Positions 31,575 to 39,255 of a stretch of DNA of 47,973 bases are shown one piece after another (position 1 is the stretch's first letter; each line of letters opens with the position of its first letter). Position numbers and translations under genes: made by a program. The DNA is from an uncultured Clostridia bacterium. Lineage in GTDB: Bacteria; Bacillota; Clostridia; Oscillospirales; Acutalibacteraceae. A model generated the notes under the pieces. The model did not search any database and was not told the DNA's origin. It worked only from the letters and a program-made list of their open reading frames with translations. The stretch is from positions 1 through 47,973 of the forward strand of contig CANQBP010000015.1 in NCBI GenBank assembly GCA_947589415.1, in the 5' to 3' direction.

Positions 31575-32510
31575 CTATATTATTCTTATCCTTTCGCAGC
31601 ATCTCAGCTTTGCACTTCTGCTGCGGGGATTTTCCGCAGTTTCATCGGGTTCTGCTTCCACAGGCTTTTTATTTACAAGCTTTGCACTCGGTTTTCGTCC
31701 GCAGACGCAAACCGGAAAATCTTTCGGACACACACACCCCTCGCACCACTTTGCCATTCTCTGTTTTACCATTCTGTCCTCAAGCGAATGGAAGGTTATA
31801 ACCGCAAGCCTGCCTCCGATTTTAAGAGAAGAGAATGCATTGTCAAGCCCATCGGAAAGTCTGTCAAGCTCACCATTAACAAATATTCGGAGTGCCTGAA
31901 ATGTCTTGCGGGCAGGGTGTTTATCGTGGCGTTTAGACGGCGGGTAAGCAGCCTTAACTATTTCAGCAAGTTGTGTAGTTGTATTTATCGGTGTCTTTGC
32001 CCGTTCTCTTTCTATGGCACGGGCTATATTTTTAGCAAACTTTTCCTCGCCGTACATTGTGAGTATATGTACAAGCTCCGAAAAACTCAAAGAATTGACA
32101 TAATCCGCAGCGGTAGGCCCGGTTTTGCTCATTCTCATATCAAGCGGCGCTTCGTTGTGGTAGGAAAAACCCCGTTCCGCACAATCAAGCTGATACGAAG
32201 ATACCCCTATGTCCAGCAGAACACCGTCAAGACACTCTATTCCGAGAAATTTTATTACGGACGGTATTTCCGAAAAATTCGACTTAACCACGGTCACTCT
32301 TTCGTCATTTTCAAAACGTTCATTCAAAACCCTGATTGCATCGGGATCCTGATCCGTACAAATCAGCCTCCCGCTTTCTCCGAGTTTTTTAAGAATACCG
32401 GCAGAATGTCCGCCTCCGCCCGCCGTACCGTCGAGATACACACCGTCTTGTTTCACATTAAGAAACTCAATGGTCTTATCGAACAATACGGGCTTATGAG
32501 AAAATTCCAT
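31575..32510 (-). CDS. rsmH: 16S rRNA (cytosine(1402)-N(4))-methyltransferase RsmH (MraW)
   Basis: Methylates N4 of C1402 in the ribosomal P site using SAM. 311 residues. SAM site DGTAGGGGHSAGIL and the family blocks GVSSYQLDCAERGFSY and AVITFHSLEDRMVKQRM are intact. ATG with TGAGGTGAAG. It lies 12 bases downstream of mraZ, the standard second gene of dcw clusters. Confidence 0.97.
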   Translation of the reverse strand: MEFSHKPVLFDKTIEFLNVKQDGVYLDGTAGGGGHSAGILKKLGESGRLICTDQDPDAIRVLNERFENDERVTVVKSNFSEIPSVIKFLGIECLDGVLLDIGVSSYQLDCAERGFSYHNEAPLDMRMSKTGPTAADYVNSLSFSELVHILTMYGEEKFAKNIARAIERERAKTPINTTTQLAEIVKAAYPPSKRHDKHPARKTFQALRIFVNGELDRLSDGLDNAFSSLKIGGRLAVITFHSLEDRMVKQRMAKWCEGCVCPKDFPVCVCGRKPSAKLVNKKPVEAEPDETAENPRSRSAKLRCCERIRII

Positions 32511-32522
32511 TACTTCACCTCA

Positions 32523-32942
32523 TCATAGCTGCAAATCGCCCATGATAGCGTAAACCTCGCTGTCGGTCAGAGAAGCATTATAATCGATCCACCGCTGCAA
32601 ATCCCAAATTTCCGCGTGTTCGCCGGAACCGGTTATCACAACGTCCTTTTCTATTTTTGCATGATCCCTTAATATTTGAGGAATAAGCACTCTTCCCTGC
32701 TTATCCGGAACAAGCTCGGCAGCTCCCGCAAAGAAGAACCGTTTAAGTGCAACCGTATCCGCAGACGGCTTTGAAGCAATCTTTTCACCAAGTTTATTCC
32801 ACTGTTCCTTTGACATAACCATGATAGTATCATCTTTTCCTTTGGTGGCATAGAAGACCTCGCCGAGTTCTTCCCGAAATTTAGAAGGAATTATAATCCT
32901 GCCCTTAGAATCTATATTATGCTGATATGTACCGATTAACAT
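32523..32942 (-). CDS. mraZ: transcriptional regulator MraZ
   Basis: First gene of the dcw cluster and, in other bacteria, its regulator; a ring-shaped AbrB-fold DNA-binding protein. About 139 residues with the two family repeats GTYQHNIDSKGRIIIPSKFR and PDKQGRVLIPQILRDHA. I take ATG 32942, after GTGGTGG; an in-frame GTG 18 bases upstream lies in that site. The long leader (32943-33020) holds GGTGG-type words but not the regular repeats described for MraZ operators, so I do not call them. Confidence 0.95.
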   Translation of the reverse strand: MLIGTYQHNIDSKGRIIIPSKFREELGEVFYATKGKDDTIMVMSKEQWNKLGEKIASKPSADTVALKRFFFAGAAELVPDKQGRVLIPQILRDHAKIEKDVVITGSGEHAEIWDLQRWIDYNASLTDSEVYAIMGDLQL

Positions 32943-33026
32943 AATATAACCACCACTCAATGTAATACATCGTTATACCCGTGGGATTTCATGGCACAAT
33001 GTTGCACAAAAAACCACCATGTTTTT

Positions 33027-33055
33027 ATTATAGCGTAATATACATAAAAAAGCAA
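33027..33055 (-). promoter_or_regulatory. promoter of the dcw cluster (mraZ)
   Basis: Minus strand TTGCTT (33055-33050), 17 bp, TATAAT (33032-33027). Confidence 0.7.
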
Positions 33056-33246
33056 GACATTGAAGGTATTTTTTTGGTATTTAATTTTTCACAAAAATGC
33101 CCGTTAAATTTCTAATTCATATATAATAGTGACTAAACACAGCTTTTTGCCTAATTATAATTCCATAATAAAATATAATTTTTAAATTATTTTGAGTATT
33201 GCATAAAATCACATTTATAACAAAAAATATATCCGAGGTGATTAAA

Positions 33247-33600
33247 ATGCAGTATTTATATGCTTTTATTGTCGGAGGGATACTTTGTGTAATTGCTCAA
33301 ATACTTATTGACAAGACACAACTCACTCCTGCACGAATACTTGTAATCTATGTAGTAGGCGGAGTTATTCTGACGGCAATAGGACTTTATGAACCGATAG
33401 TCAATTTTGCGGGTGCGGGTGCAACCGTTCCCCTTACGGGTTTCGGATATTCTCTTGCCAAAGGAATTGAGGAGGAGGTCAATGCCAACGGACTTATCGG
33501 AATACTCACGGGAGGACTTACCGCTTGTTCCGCAGGTATTGCGGCGGCTGTCTTTTTCGGGTATATAATGGCAATATTCAAAAAACCGAGTACAAAATAA
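33247..33600 (+). CDS. spoVAE: stage V sporulation protein AE (SpoVAE)
   Basis: 117 residues, four hydrophobic segments, no signal peptide. The family pattern is clear: FIVGGILCVIAQILIDKTQL, ARILVIYVVGG and FGYSLAKGIEEEVNANG. SpoVA proteins move dipicolinic acid into the forespore and release it at germination. ATG 33247 with GAGGTGAT upstream; the frame extends further but without a ribosome binding site. It stands alone: spoVAC and spoVAD, its usual partners, are not adjacent. Confidence 0.92.
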   Translation: MQYLYAFIVGGILCVIAQILIDKTQLTPARILVIYVVGGVILTAIGLYEPIVNFAGAGATVPLTGFGYSLAKGIEEEVNANGLIGILTGGLTACSAGIAAAVFFGYIMAIFKKPSTK

Positions 33601-33682
33601 ACGGAAATGTATCACATTTCCCGATGTTTAGAGTAAGCGGTCAGCCCATGTAAAATAACTTTCTATAACAAATAAGAAATAC

Positions 33683-33717
33683 GACCACCGAACACATTAT
33701 AATTGTCATCGGTGGTC
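33683..33717. terminator. hairpin between converging genes
   Basis: A 9-bp perfect stem GACCACCGA/TCGGTGGTC (33683-33691 with 33709-33717) lies between spoVAE and the ABC permease gene, whose 3' ends face each other. T tracts on either side are short and interrupted, so efficiency is uncertain. The rest of 33601-33848 shows only a small GGAAATG/CATTTCC hairpin at 33603-33621. Confidence 0.5.
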
Positions 33718-33848
33718 ATTTCTAACAGCTTAGCTCATGCAATTACTTTTCTCATACCTTTCGGATAACCGTATTTTCGTATTATCAACGAAAAATCAGT
33801 TCAAATTTTTTCTGCCCGCTCTTTTGTTCGGGTATTTTAAATTTACCA

Positions 33849-34640
33849 TTATGAACCCGCACTTTCATATGCACTTATGCCTTTGTGCCATACCGCAAGG
33901 GATATTCCAAAAAATATAACCGATATAAGTACGGTACACCCTATGTTAAACAACGGATTTTCCCCTGTCAGAAAATATACACACGGATAATAACCGGTAA
34001 AAGCAAACGGTATTATGAATGTCACTATCAGCCGCACAAAATTACTGTATATTGTAGTCGGATACTTTGCAAATTCATTCATACCGTAAACCATCTGAAT
34101 TATAAATCCGCTGCTTTTTATCCAGAACGCTACCGCCGCGGTAGTAATTTTTATTGCTGTATAAATTAGCGCAGAAAACGGTATTACAAGAATAAACAAT
34201 ATGACGCTAAGCGGCGTTATGTACAATCCTGCACTCGGAGCAGCGTAAATCATCAGGCATATCCCCACAACAAGCTCACCGACCGCATCTATCTGAAAGG
34301 TTTCGGCAATTACATGAAAAAGAGGATTTACGGGTCTTGTCAGATATTTATCAAAATCACCCTTGCGCACTATAAAATATCCGACACACCACAAATTATC
34401 CGTTAAGAGGTGATCCAATCCTTTCGGTATCTGCGAAAAACCGTATATAAACACTATCTGTTCAAATGTAAAGCCGGCAAGCTGCGGTATCTGCGAAAAA
34501 ATTATGAATATAAACGCTATCCCTATTGCCTGGTCTATAAGAAAACTCACGGCTCCGGTAAGAAAATCCGCTTTATATTCCATAAGCCTTTTTAGGTTTT
34601 GTGCAACAAGTATTCTGTAAATTTTCAAAGCTCTTCGCAT
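33849..34640 (-). CDS. ABC-2 family transporter permease (DUF990 type), second
   Basis: 263 residues, six membrane helices. The block VRKGDFDKYLTRPVNPLFHVIAE is typical of the DUF990 branch of ABC-2 permeases. It follows the first permease by three bases and shares its fold but little sequence, so the two probably form a heterodimeric membrane part with the ATPase encoded upstream. Substrate unknown; the family covers drug and peptide exporters. ATG with GGGAGG inside the preceding stop region. Confidence 0.9.
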   Translation of the reverse strand: MRRALKIYRILVAQNLKRLMEYKADFLTGAVSFLIDQAIGIAFIFIIFSQIPQLAGFTFEQIVFIYGFSQIPKGLDHLLTDNLWCVGYFIVRKGDFDKYLTRPVNPLFHVIAETFQIDAVGELVVGICLMIYAAPSAGLYITPLSVILFILVIPFSALIYTAIKITTAAVAFWIKSSGFIIQMVYGMNEFAKYPTTIYSNFVRLIVTFIIPFAFTGYYPCVYFLTGENPLFNIGCTVLISVIFFGISLAVWHKGISAYESAGS

Positions 34641-34643
34641 AGC

Positions 34644-35462
34644 CTAACCTCCCTGCACACTTAGTTTCTTTATGGCTCCGAGCCATATTATTTTTGAAAT
34701 ACCGTATATTATAACTGCCCATACGGCTTGTATTCCAAGCCTGAATAATATTTCGTTTGTATCATATTTCCCCATATAGATCATTACGGGAGTATAGCTC
34801 ATCGAGGCAAACGGCATATATTCAAGCGCAGTTCTCAGCCAATCAGGCATAAACGCAAGCGGAATAAGAGAACCCGATAAAAAGTTTACTATACTGTTTT
34901 TGAGTATGCCCATACCCCATAAATTTTTTACATAAAATGCCATAAATCCGAAACAAAGGTTTACACGAAAAGCAACGAGATATGCAAGAACTATACTTAA
35001 AAGGAACAGCAGCAAATTTACGGGATTAAACATTACCCTCCCAAGTGTCACATATCTGTATATTTCAAGCGCAATTATTACCGGAAATGCAAATGTAACA
35101 GTCCTCATAGCCGTTCCGCCGAGTTCTGTCGCAAGATAGCTCAAGTCGGTATTAACGGGCTTGATAAGACGCATTGCAATACTGCCGTCCTTTATCTCCT
35201 CTGCTATATCATTGCTTACGGAGCTGAAAGTAACCTCCCCGGCAACATTCGACAGAAAAAGATACAAGACCATATCCGTCATTGTAAAGTTCATAAATGT
35301 ATCGCCGCCCGAAGCCATAAATACAGACTTCCACAAATAATACATTACAAAACAGTATATAAGTCCTCCGATAATAAAACCGAGAAAATTCATTCTGTAT
35401 GCAATAAGATTTTGTACTCCTGCCCGTACAAAGGGCAAATACTGTTTTCGCAGCTTATTCAC
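34644..35462 (-). CDS. ABC-2 family transporter permease (DUF990 type), first
   Basis: About 272 residues, six membrane helices, with the motif DGSIAMRLIKPVNTDLSYLA, equivalent to the RPVNP block of its partner. The start is GTG 35462, preceded by AGAGGGGG, and overlaps the stop of the ATPase gene by eight bases; an ATG 54 bases upstream would be deep inside that gene. Tight overlap shows translational coupling in the ATPase-permease-permease operon. Confidence 0.88.
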   Translation of the reverse strand: MNKLRKQYLPFVRAGVQNLIAYRMNFLGFIIGGLIYCFVMYYLWKSVFMASGGDTFMNFTMTDMVLYLFLSNVAGEVTFSSVSNDIAEEIKDGSIAMRLIKPVNTDLSYLATELGGTAMRTVTFAFPVIIALEIYRYVTLGRVMFNPVNLLLFLLSIVLAYLVAFRVNLCFGFMAFYVKNLWGMGILKNSIVNFLSGSLIPLAFMPDWLRTALEYMPFASMSYTPVMIYMGKYDTNEILFRLGIQAVWAVIIYGISKIIWLGAIKKLSVQGG

Positions 35463-36468
35463 TTTTATCTGCCCCCTCTTTATAAAGGCGGCGGATAATC
35501 TCCTCGATATCCGCATCTTTTACGGCTATATCCTTTACTTTGGTACAGGATAAAGTATAGTTGAGCATATCGCCGACAGGCATGGAATCACTGTTAAAAC
35601 GTATGCTGAATACATTCTTGTCATTTTTAATGATTAAATCATCATCGTTTAATTTCAGATTTTTGCGAAAATCCTTAACCGTCAGATTTGACGCAGGGTC
35701 AGCTTCAAAAGTTAATTCACGCATTTGTCCGTAATTTTTTTTAAGTTCCCTTAAAGAACCGTCATAAACATTTTTTCCGTGATCTATCATGACTATACGA
35801 TCGCACAAAAGCTCTATGTCGCTTATGTCATGTGTTGTGAGTACAACGGTAGTCTGCTCTTCCTTATTGATTTTCATTATCGCACGACGTATGTTATCCT
35901 TAACAACAACATCAAGACCGATTGTAGGTTCGTCAAGAAAAAGGACTTTAGGACTATGAAGCATTGATGCCGCTATATCCGCCCGCATACGCTGACCGAG
36001 AGAAAGTGTCCGCACGGGAGATTTTATAAAATCCTCAAGCTCAAGCACCTCATTCAAAAATTCCATTCTTTTTCTGAATTTGTCCTCACCTATCTCATAA
36101 ATCTCTTTCAGAACCGTATAGGTTTCCACAAGCGGCAAATCCCACCATAACTGCGTTCGCTGTCCGAAAACCACTCCTATTTCCTTAACGTACTTTTTTC
36201 TGTCAACAGTAGGATTTTTACCGTTTATCGTGCAGCTGCCCGAAGTTGGTGTGAGTATTCCCGTAAGCATTTTTATAACCGTGGATTTGCCTGCCCCGTT
36301 CGGCCCGATAAATCCGAGTACCTCACCCTTTTCCACTTCAAAACTTATATTGTCAACAGCCGCAATGATTTCATGCTTGGGACGAAAAAGAGCCTTTATT
36401 GCCCCCTTCAGCCCCGGATCTTTTATCACTTTTTTAAATTCTTTTCTTAAATTATTTACACTAATCAT
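35455..36468 (-). CDS. ABC transporter ATP-binding protein
   Basis: About 337 residues. Walker A GPNGAGKST, signature LSLGQRMRADIA, Walker B KVLFLDEPTIGLD and the switch histidine in LTTHD are complete. The C-terminal 80 residues (after VMIDHGKNVYDG) form the accessory domain seen in exporters paired with DUF990 permeases. It has the long insertion DPGLKGAIKALFRPK before the first strand typical of this subgroup. ATG 36468, with TGGAG six bases upstream, is preferred to one 12 bases earlier. Confidence 0.94.
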   Translation of the reverse strand: MISVNNLRKEFKKVIKDPGLKGAIKALFRPKHEIIAAVDNISFEVEKGEVLGFIGPNGAGKSTVIKMLTGILTPTSGSCTINGKNPTVDRKKYVKEIGVVFGQRTQLWWDLPLVETYTVLKEIYEIGEDKFRKRMEFLNEVLELEDFIKSPVRTLSLGQRMRADIAASMLHSPKVLFLDEPTIGLDVVVKDNIRRAIMKINKEEQTTVVLTTHDISDIELLCDRIVMIDHGKNVYDGSLRELKKNYGQMRELTFEADPASNLTVKDFRKNLKLNDDDLIIKNDKNVFSIRFNSDSMPVGDMLNYTLSCTKVKDIAVKDADIEEIIRRLYKEGADKSE

Positions 36469-36538
36469 ATTATTCTCCATTTATTATTTGAACCGATTTT
36501 TGTCTAAACCGATAAACTCCGTATTTTTGCGTATTTGA

Positions 36539-37399
36539 TCATGAATTTGGTCTTCTGTAAAAATTTCCCATTACCTCTTCCGATTTCATTACGTTTATGA
36601 AACAATTCGGGTCACATTCCTTAATTTTTGAAATTACCCTGCGTATTTCATCAGACGAAACAACTGAATAAATCATATTTCTCTCCTTTCCTTTGTAAAG
36701 ACCTACACCCTTAAAAAGCGTTCCGTCATGATTTGTACATTCCTTTATAACAGAATATACCTCTTCAGGCTTTTTCGTTATAATAAACAGGGTCTGTTTC
36801 TGGTAACGTCTGTACAACAGTTGTATGACCGTAGTCGAGGCAAACTGTAATATAATCGAATACATAGCTCCCGTCCAATCAAACAAAAGTCCGGAAAACA
36901 GAAGTACCACAATATTTCCTGCTAAAATATAATCCCATGCGTCCTTGCCGTAATGCTCTGATATAAATATCGAAATAAAATCCGTACCGCCGCTTGTTGC
37001 GTTGTTGAGCAGACATATCGCTATGGCAACGCCGTTTATAATTCCTCCGAAAACGGCGCAAAGCAGCATATCATTTGTGAGATGTAAATTCGGAATGATA
37101 TCCGCAAAGGTTGAGGAAAGAACGATCATTATAAGCGAATAAATCGTGAACCTCTTACCTATAAACTTAAAGCTAATCAGCGCAGGCACGGCATTGAGGG
37201 GAATATAAATGACACTAAGCGGAATTGATATATCAGCAAATTTCAGCAACACCTGCTGACCGAGAAGTGATACCCCGGTAAAACCTCCTGCAAGAAGTCC
37301 CGCCCCGTGAAGGAAATTACTAATCGAAAAACCGTAAAGCACTGAAGCTATAACAACACATATTATCTTTCTCATTTCTCTAAGTATTACTTTTGCCAT
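36539..37399 (-). CDS. YitT family membrane protein
   Basis: 286 residues. Five to six membrane helices (DUF161) occupy the first 200 residues with GLLAGGFTGVSLL and NNATSGGTDFISIFIS. A cytoplasmic DUF2179 domain follows (VYSVIKECTNHDGTLFKGVG). Function of the family is not settled. ATG with GGGGGAAAC. It lies between the PH-domain gene and the ABC operon; spacing allows co-transcription. Confidence 0.92.
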   Translation of the reverse strand: MAKVILREMRKIICVVIASVLYGFSISNFLHGAGLLAGGFTGVSLLGQQVLLKFADISIPLSVIYIPLNAVPALISFKFIGKRFTIYSLIMIVLSSTFADIIPNLHLTNDMLLCAVFGGIINGVAIAICLLNNATSGGTDFISIFISEHYGKDAWDYILAGNIVVLLFSGLLFDWTGAMYSIILQFASTTVIQLLYRRYQKQTLFIITKKPEEVYSVIKECTNHDGTLFKGVGLYKGKERNMIYSVVSSDEIRRVISKIKECDPNCFINVMKSEEVMGNFYRRPNS

Positions 37400-37454
37400 G
37401 CCGTTTCCCCCTTTATTTGAATATCCGATGTATTATCGATCGTAAAAACGGGAT

Positions 37455-37868
37455 TTAATAATCACCGTCATCGTCTTCCCCGACACCGTCAAAATCTTCC
37501 ATTACCTCCCTCTGTCTGAGCCGCATTCTTATTTTATCCTTTTCAACAGCTTCAGAAAGAGTGTCTTTAAATAAACGGATATTTTTGATATTTTTTATCA
37601 CAAGTGTAGGATTGGTTTTATCATGCGCATAAACTGTAAGCGTACCGAGTCCGAACATTTTTTGAAAAAGCGTTCTTGTCATGCTCATATCCGAAACACG
37701 GTATAACAGTATTTCATTTTCTGTACTTCTTATCAAACCTGTTTGTATCACGATCTTTTTCTCTGTAAGTATATATTTTGTGAAAGTCCACGGTATTCCG
37801 AAAAACCCCCACCTTTTTCTTTCACGCATAATCTCATTATTCTCTCCGATTTTTGCAAAATCAGCCAT
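37455..37868 (-). CDS. bacterial PH-domain protein (YdbS/YdbT-like bPH2)
   Basis: 137 residues from ATG 37868, which has AAAGGAGG upstream. The bPH2 core is recognisable: WTFTKYILTEKKIVIQTGLI, EILLYRVSDMSMTRTLFQKM and GTLTVYAHDK. No membrane helix, unlike most longer relatives. The C-terminus is basic and then very acidic (FDGVGEDDDGDY). Function unknown. Its leader contains an 11-bp perfect hairpin. Confidence 0.85.
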   Translation of the reverse strand: MADFAKIGENNEIMRERKRWGFFGIPWTFTKYILTEKKIVIQTGLIRSTENEILLYRVSDMSMTRTLFQKMFGLGTLTVYAHDKTNPTLVIKNIKNIRLFKDTLSEAVEKDKIRMRLRQREVMEDFDGVGEDDDGDY

Positions 37869-37901
37869 CGTATTTCCTCCTTTTGATTTACTCATATATG
37901 T

Positions 37902-37941
37902 AAAATTCAGTTATGACAAGACACTCCTGCCATAACTGAAT
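37902..37941 (-). terminator. hairpin: pfkA terminator or leader attenuator
   Basis: The perfect 11-bp stem ATTCAGTTATG/CATAACTGAAT (37905-37915 with 37931-37941) is followed on the minus strand by TTTT. It would end the pfkA mRNA. Because a promoter lies at 37960-37988, the same hairpin is also within the first 50 nt of the PH-gene leader. Confidence 0.6.
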
Positions 37942-37959
37942 CCAATTGTTTGTGTCACT

Positions 37960-37988
37960 ATTATACAATTATATAACCCGAAAGTCAA
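37960..37988 (-). promoter_or_regulatory. promoter of the PH-domain gene
   Basis: Minus strand TTGACT (37988-37983), 17 bp, TATAAT (37965-37960). Confidence 0.7.
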
Positions 37989-38077
37989 TACATTTTTTAG
38001 GTGCGGGGGCACTATTCTTCAAAAGAACAATAATCCGCAATAATCCCCTCCCGGTCATATCTCTGTAATTTGCGAAA

Positions 38078-39157
38078 TCAATCCCCAAAACTGATGCCTA
38101 TACTCTTAGCATCTCTTATGATAGGACTGTCCGCAGGTACACATTTTAACTTTCCGGCAACCTCACTTAGCGGAACGGGTACAACCTCTCCGTTTATCAT
38201 AGCTGTCATAAAGCCGTATTTTTCATCAATAATAAGCTGAGCGCAGGCTGCGCCGAAGCGTGTTGTTATAAATCTGTCATAAGCATCGGGACTGCCGCCT
38301 CTCTGAAAATGTCCCGGAACGGTCACTCTTGTTTCCTGACCGGTAGCCTCCTCTATTTCGTGTGCGATCTTATAGGAAATTGAAGGGTACATCATATTAG
38401 CGATAGCCTCCTTTTTCTTTTTCTTTGGAAGCTCTGCTATATCCTTTGAGATAGCACCCTCTGCAACGGCAAGGATAGAAAAGGTCTTGCCGCTCTTTGT
38501 TCTTGCTTTTACTGTTTCAATTACCTTTTTAATATCATAGGGAATTTCGGGAATAAGTATAACATCGGCACCTCCTGCTATACCCGCATGAAGTGTGAGC
38601 CAACCTGCCTTATGACCCATACATTCAATTATGAATACTCTGCCGTGTGAGGTGGCGGTCGTATGTATGCAGTCAATAACATGGGTAGCTATATCGACCG
38701 CACTCTGAAAACCGAATGTTATATCCGTTCCCCATATATCATTATCAATAGTTTTAGGCATGGAAACAACGTGAAGTCCCTCCTCTGCGAGCATATTGGC
38801 ACTCTTATGCGTACCGTTTCCTCCGAGGACAACAAGACAATCAAGTTTGAGATCCTTATAAGTTTTCTTCATTGCCGCAACCTTATCCACATTTGTTTCA
38901 TCATCTATTACTCTCATCTGTTTAAACGGCTGCCGTGAAGTACCGAGTATAGTACCTCCTCTTGTCAGTATTCCCGAAAAATCCTCCGGTTTCATCAGAC
39001 GGTATTCCCCGTTTATAAGACCCCTGTATCCGTCTATTATACCGTAAATCTCAACTTTTTTGCCGTAGTACTCATACAGCCCCTTTGCAAGACCTCTTAT
39101 TGCCGAGTTAAGACCCTGACAATCTCCGCCGCTGGTAAGCACACCCACTCTTTTCAT
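38078..39157 (-). CDS. pfkA: 6-phosphofructokinase
   Basis: Phosphorylates fructose 6-phosphate to the 1,6-bisphosphate. 359 residues. Nucleotide loop TSGGDCQGLN and catalytic PKTIDND are intact, as is the substrate block HFQRGGSPDAYDR. The two positions that separate phosphoryl donors give a mixed answer: the GGNG segment keeps the Gly of ATP-type enzymes, while PKTIDND carries the Lys seen in pyrophosphate-type enzymes. ATG 39157 with AAGGATGTG upstream is preferred over the GTG at 39166. Monocistronic, with a good promoter. Confidence 0.93.
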   Translation of the reverse strand: MKRVGVLTSGGDCQGLNSAIRGLAKGLYEYYGKKVEIYGIIDGYRGLINGEYRLMKPEDFSGILTRGGTILGTSRQPFKQMRVIDDETNVDKVAAMKKTYKDLKLDCLVVLGGNGTHKSANMLAEEGLHVVSMPKTIDNDIWGTDITFGFQSAVDIATHVIDCIHTTATSHGRVFIIECMGHKAGWLTLHAGIAGGADVILIPEIPYDIKKVIETVKARTKSGKTFSILAVAEGAISKDIAELPKKKKKEAIANMMYPSISYKIAHEIEEATGQETRVTVPGHFQRGGSPDAYDRFITTRFGAACAQLIIDEKYGFMTAMINGEVVPVPLSEVAGKLKCVPADSPIIRDAKSIGISFGD

Positions 39158-39191
39158 ATCGGACACATCCTTTTCAGTGAAATATATTATT

Positions 39192-39220
39192 ATTTTACAC
39201 TAATTTTTCCTCTATTTCAA
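39192..39220 (-). promoter_or_regulatory. promoter of pfkA
   Basis: Minus strand TTGAAA (39220-39215), 17 bp, TAAAAT (39197-39192). Confidence 0.65.
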
Positions 39221-39255
39221 GTAAAATTTATTGATTTTATCAAAATTTTCTTCCT

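Noticed and set aside
32943-33026. MraZ operator repeats in the mraZ leader
   Set aside because: GGTGG words occur, but not the regularly spaced direct repeats described for MraZ.
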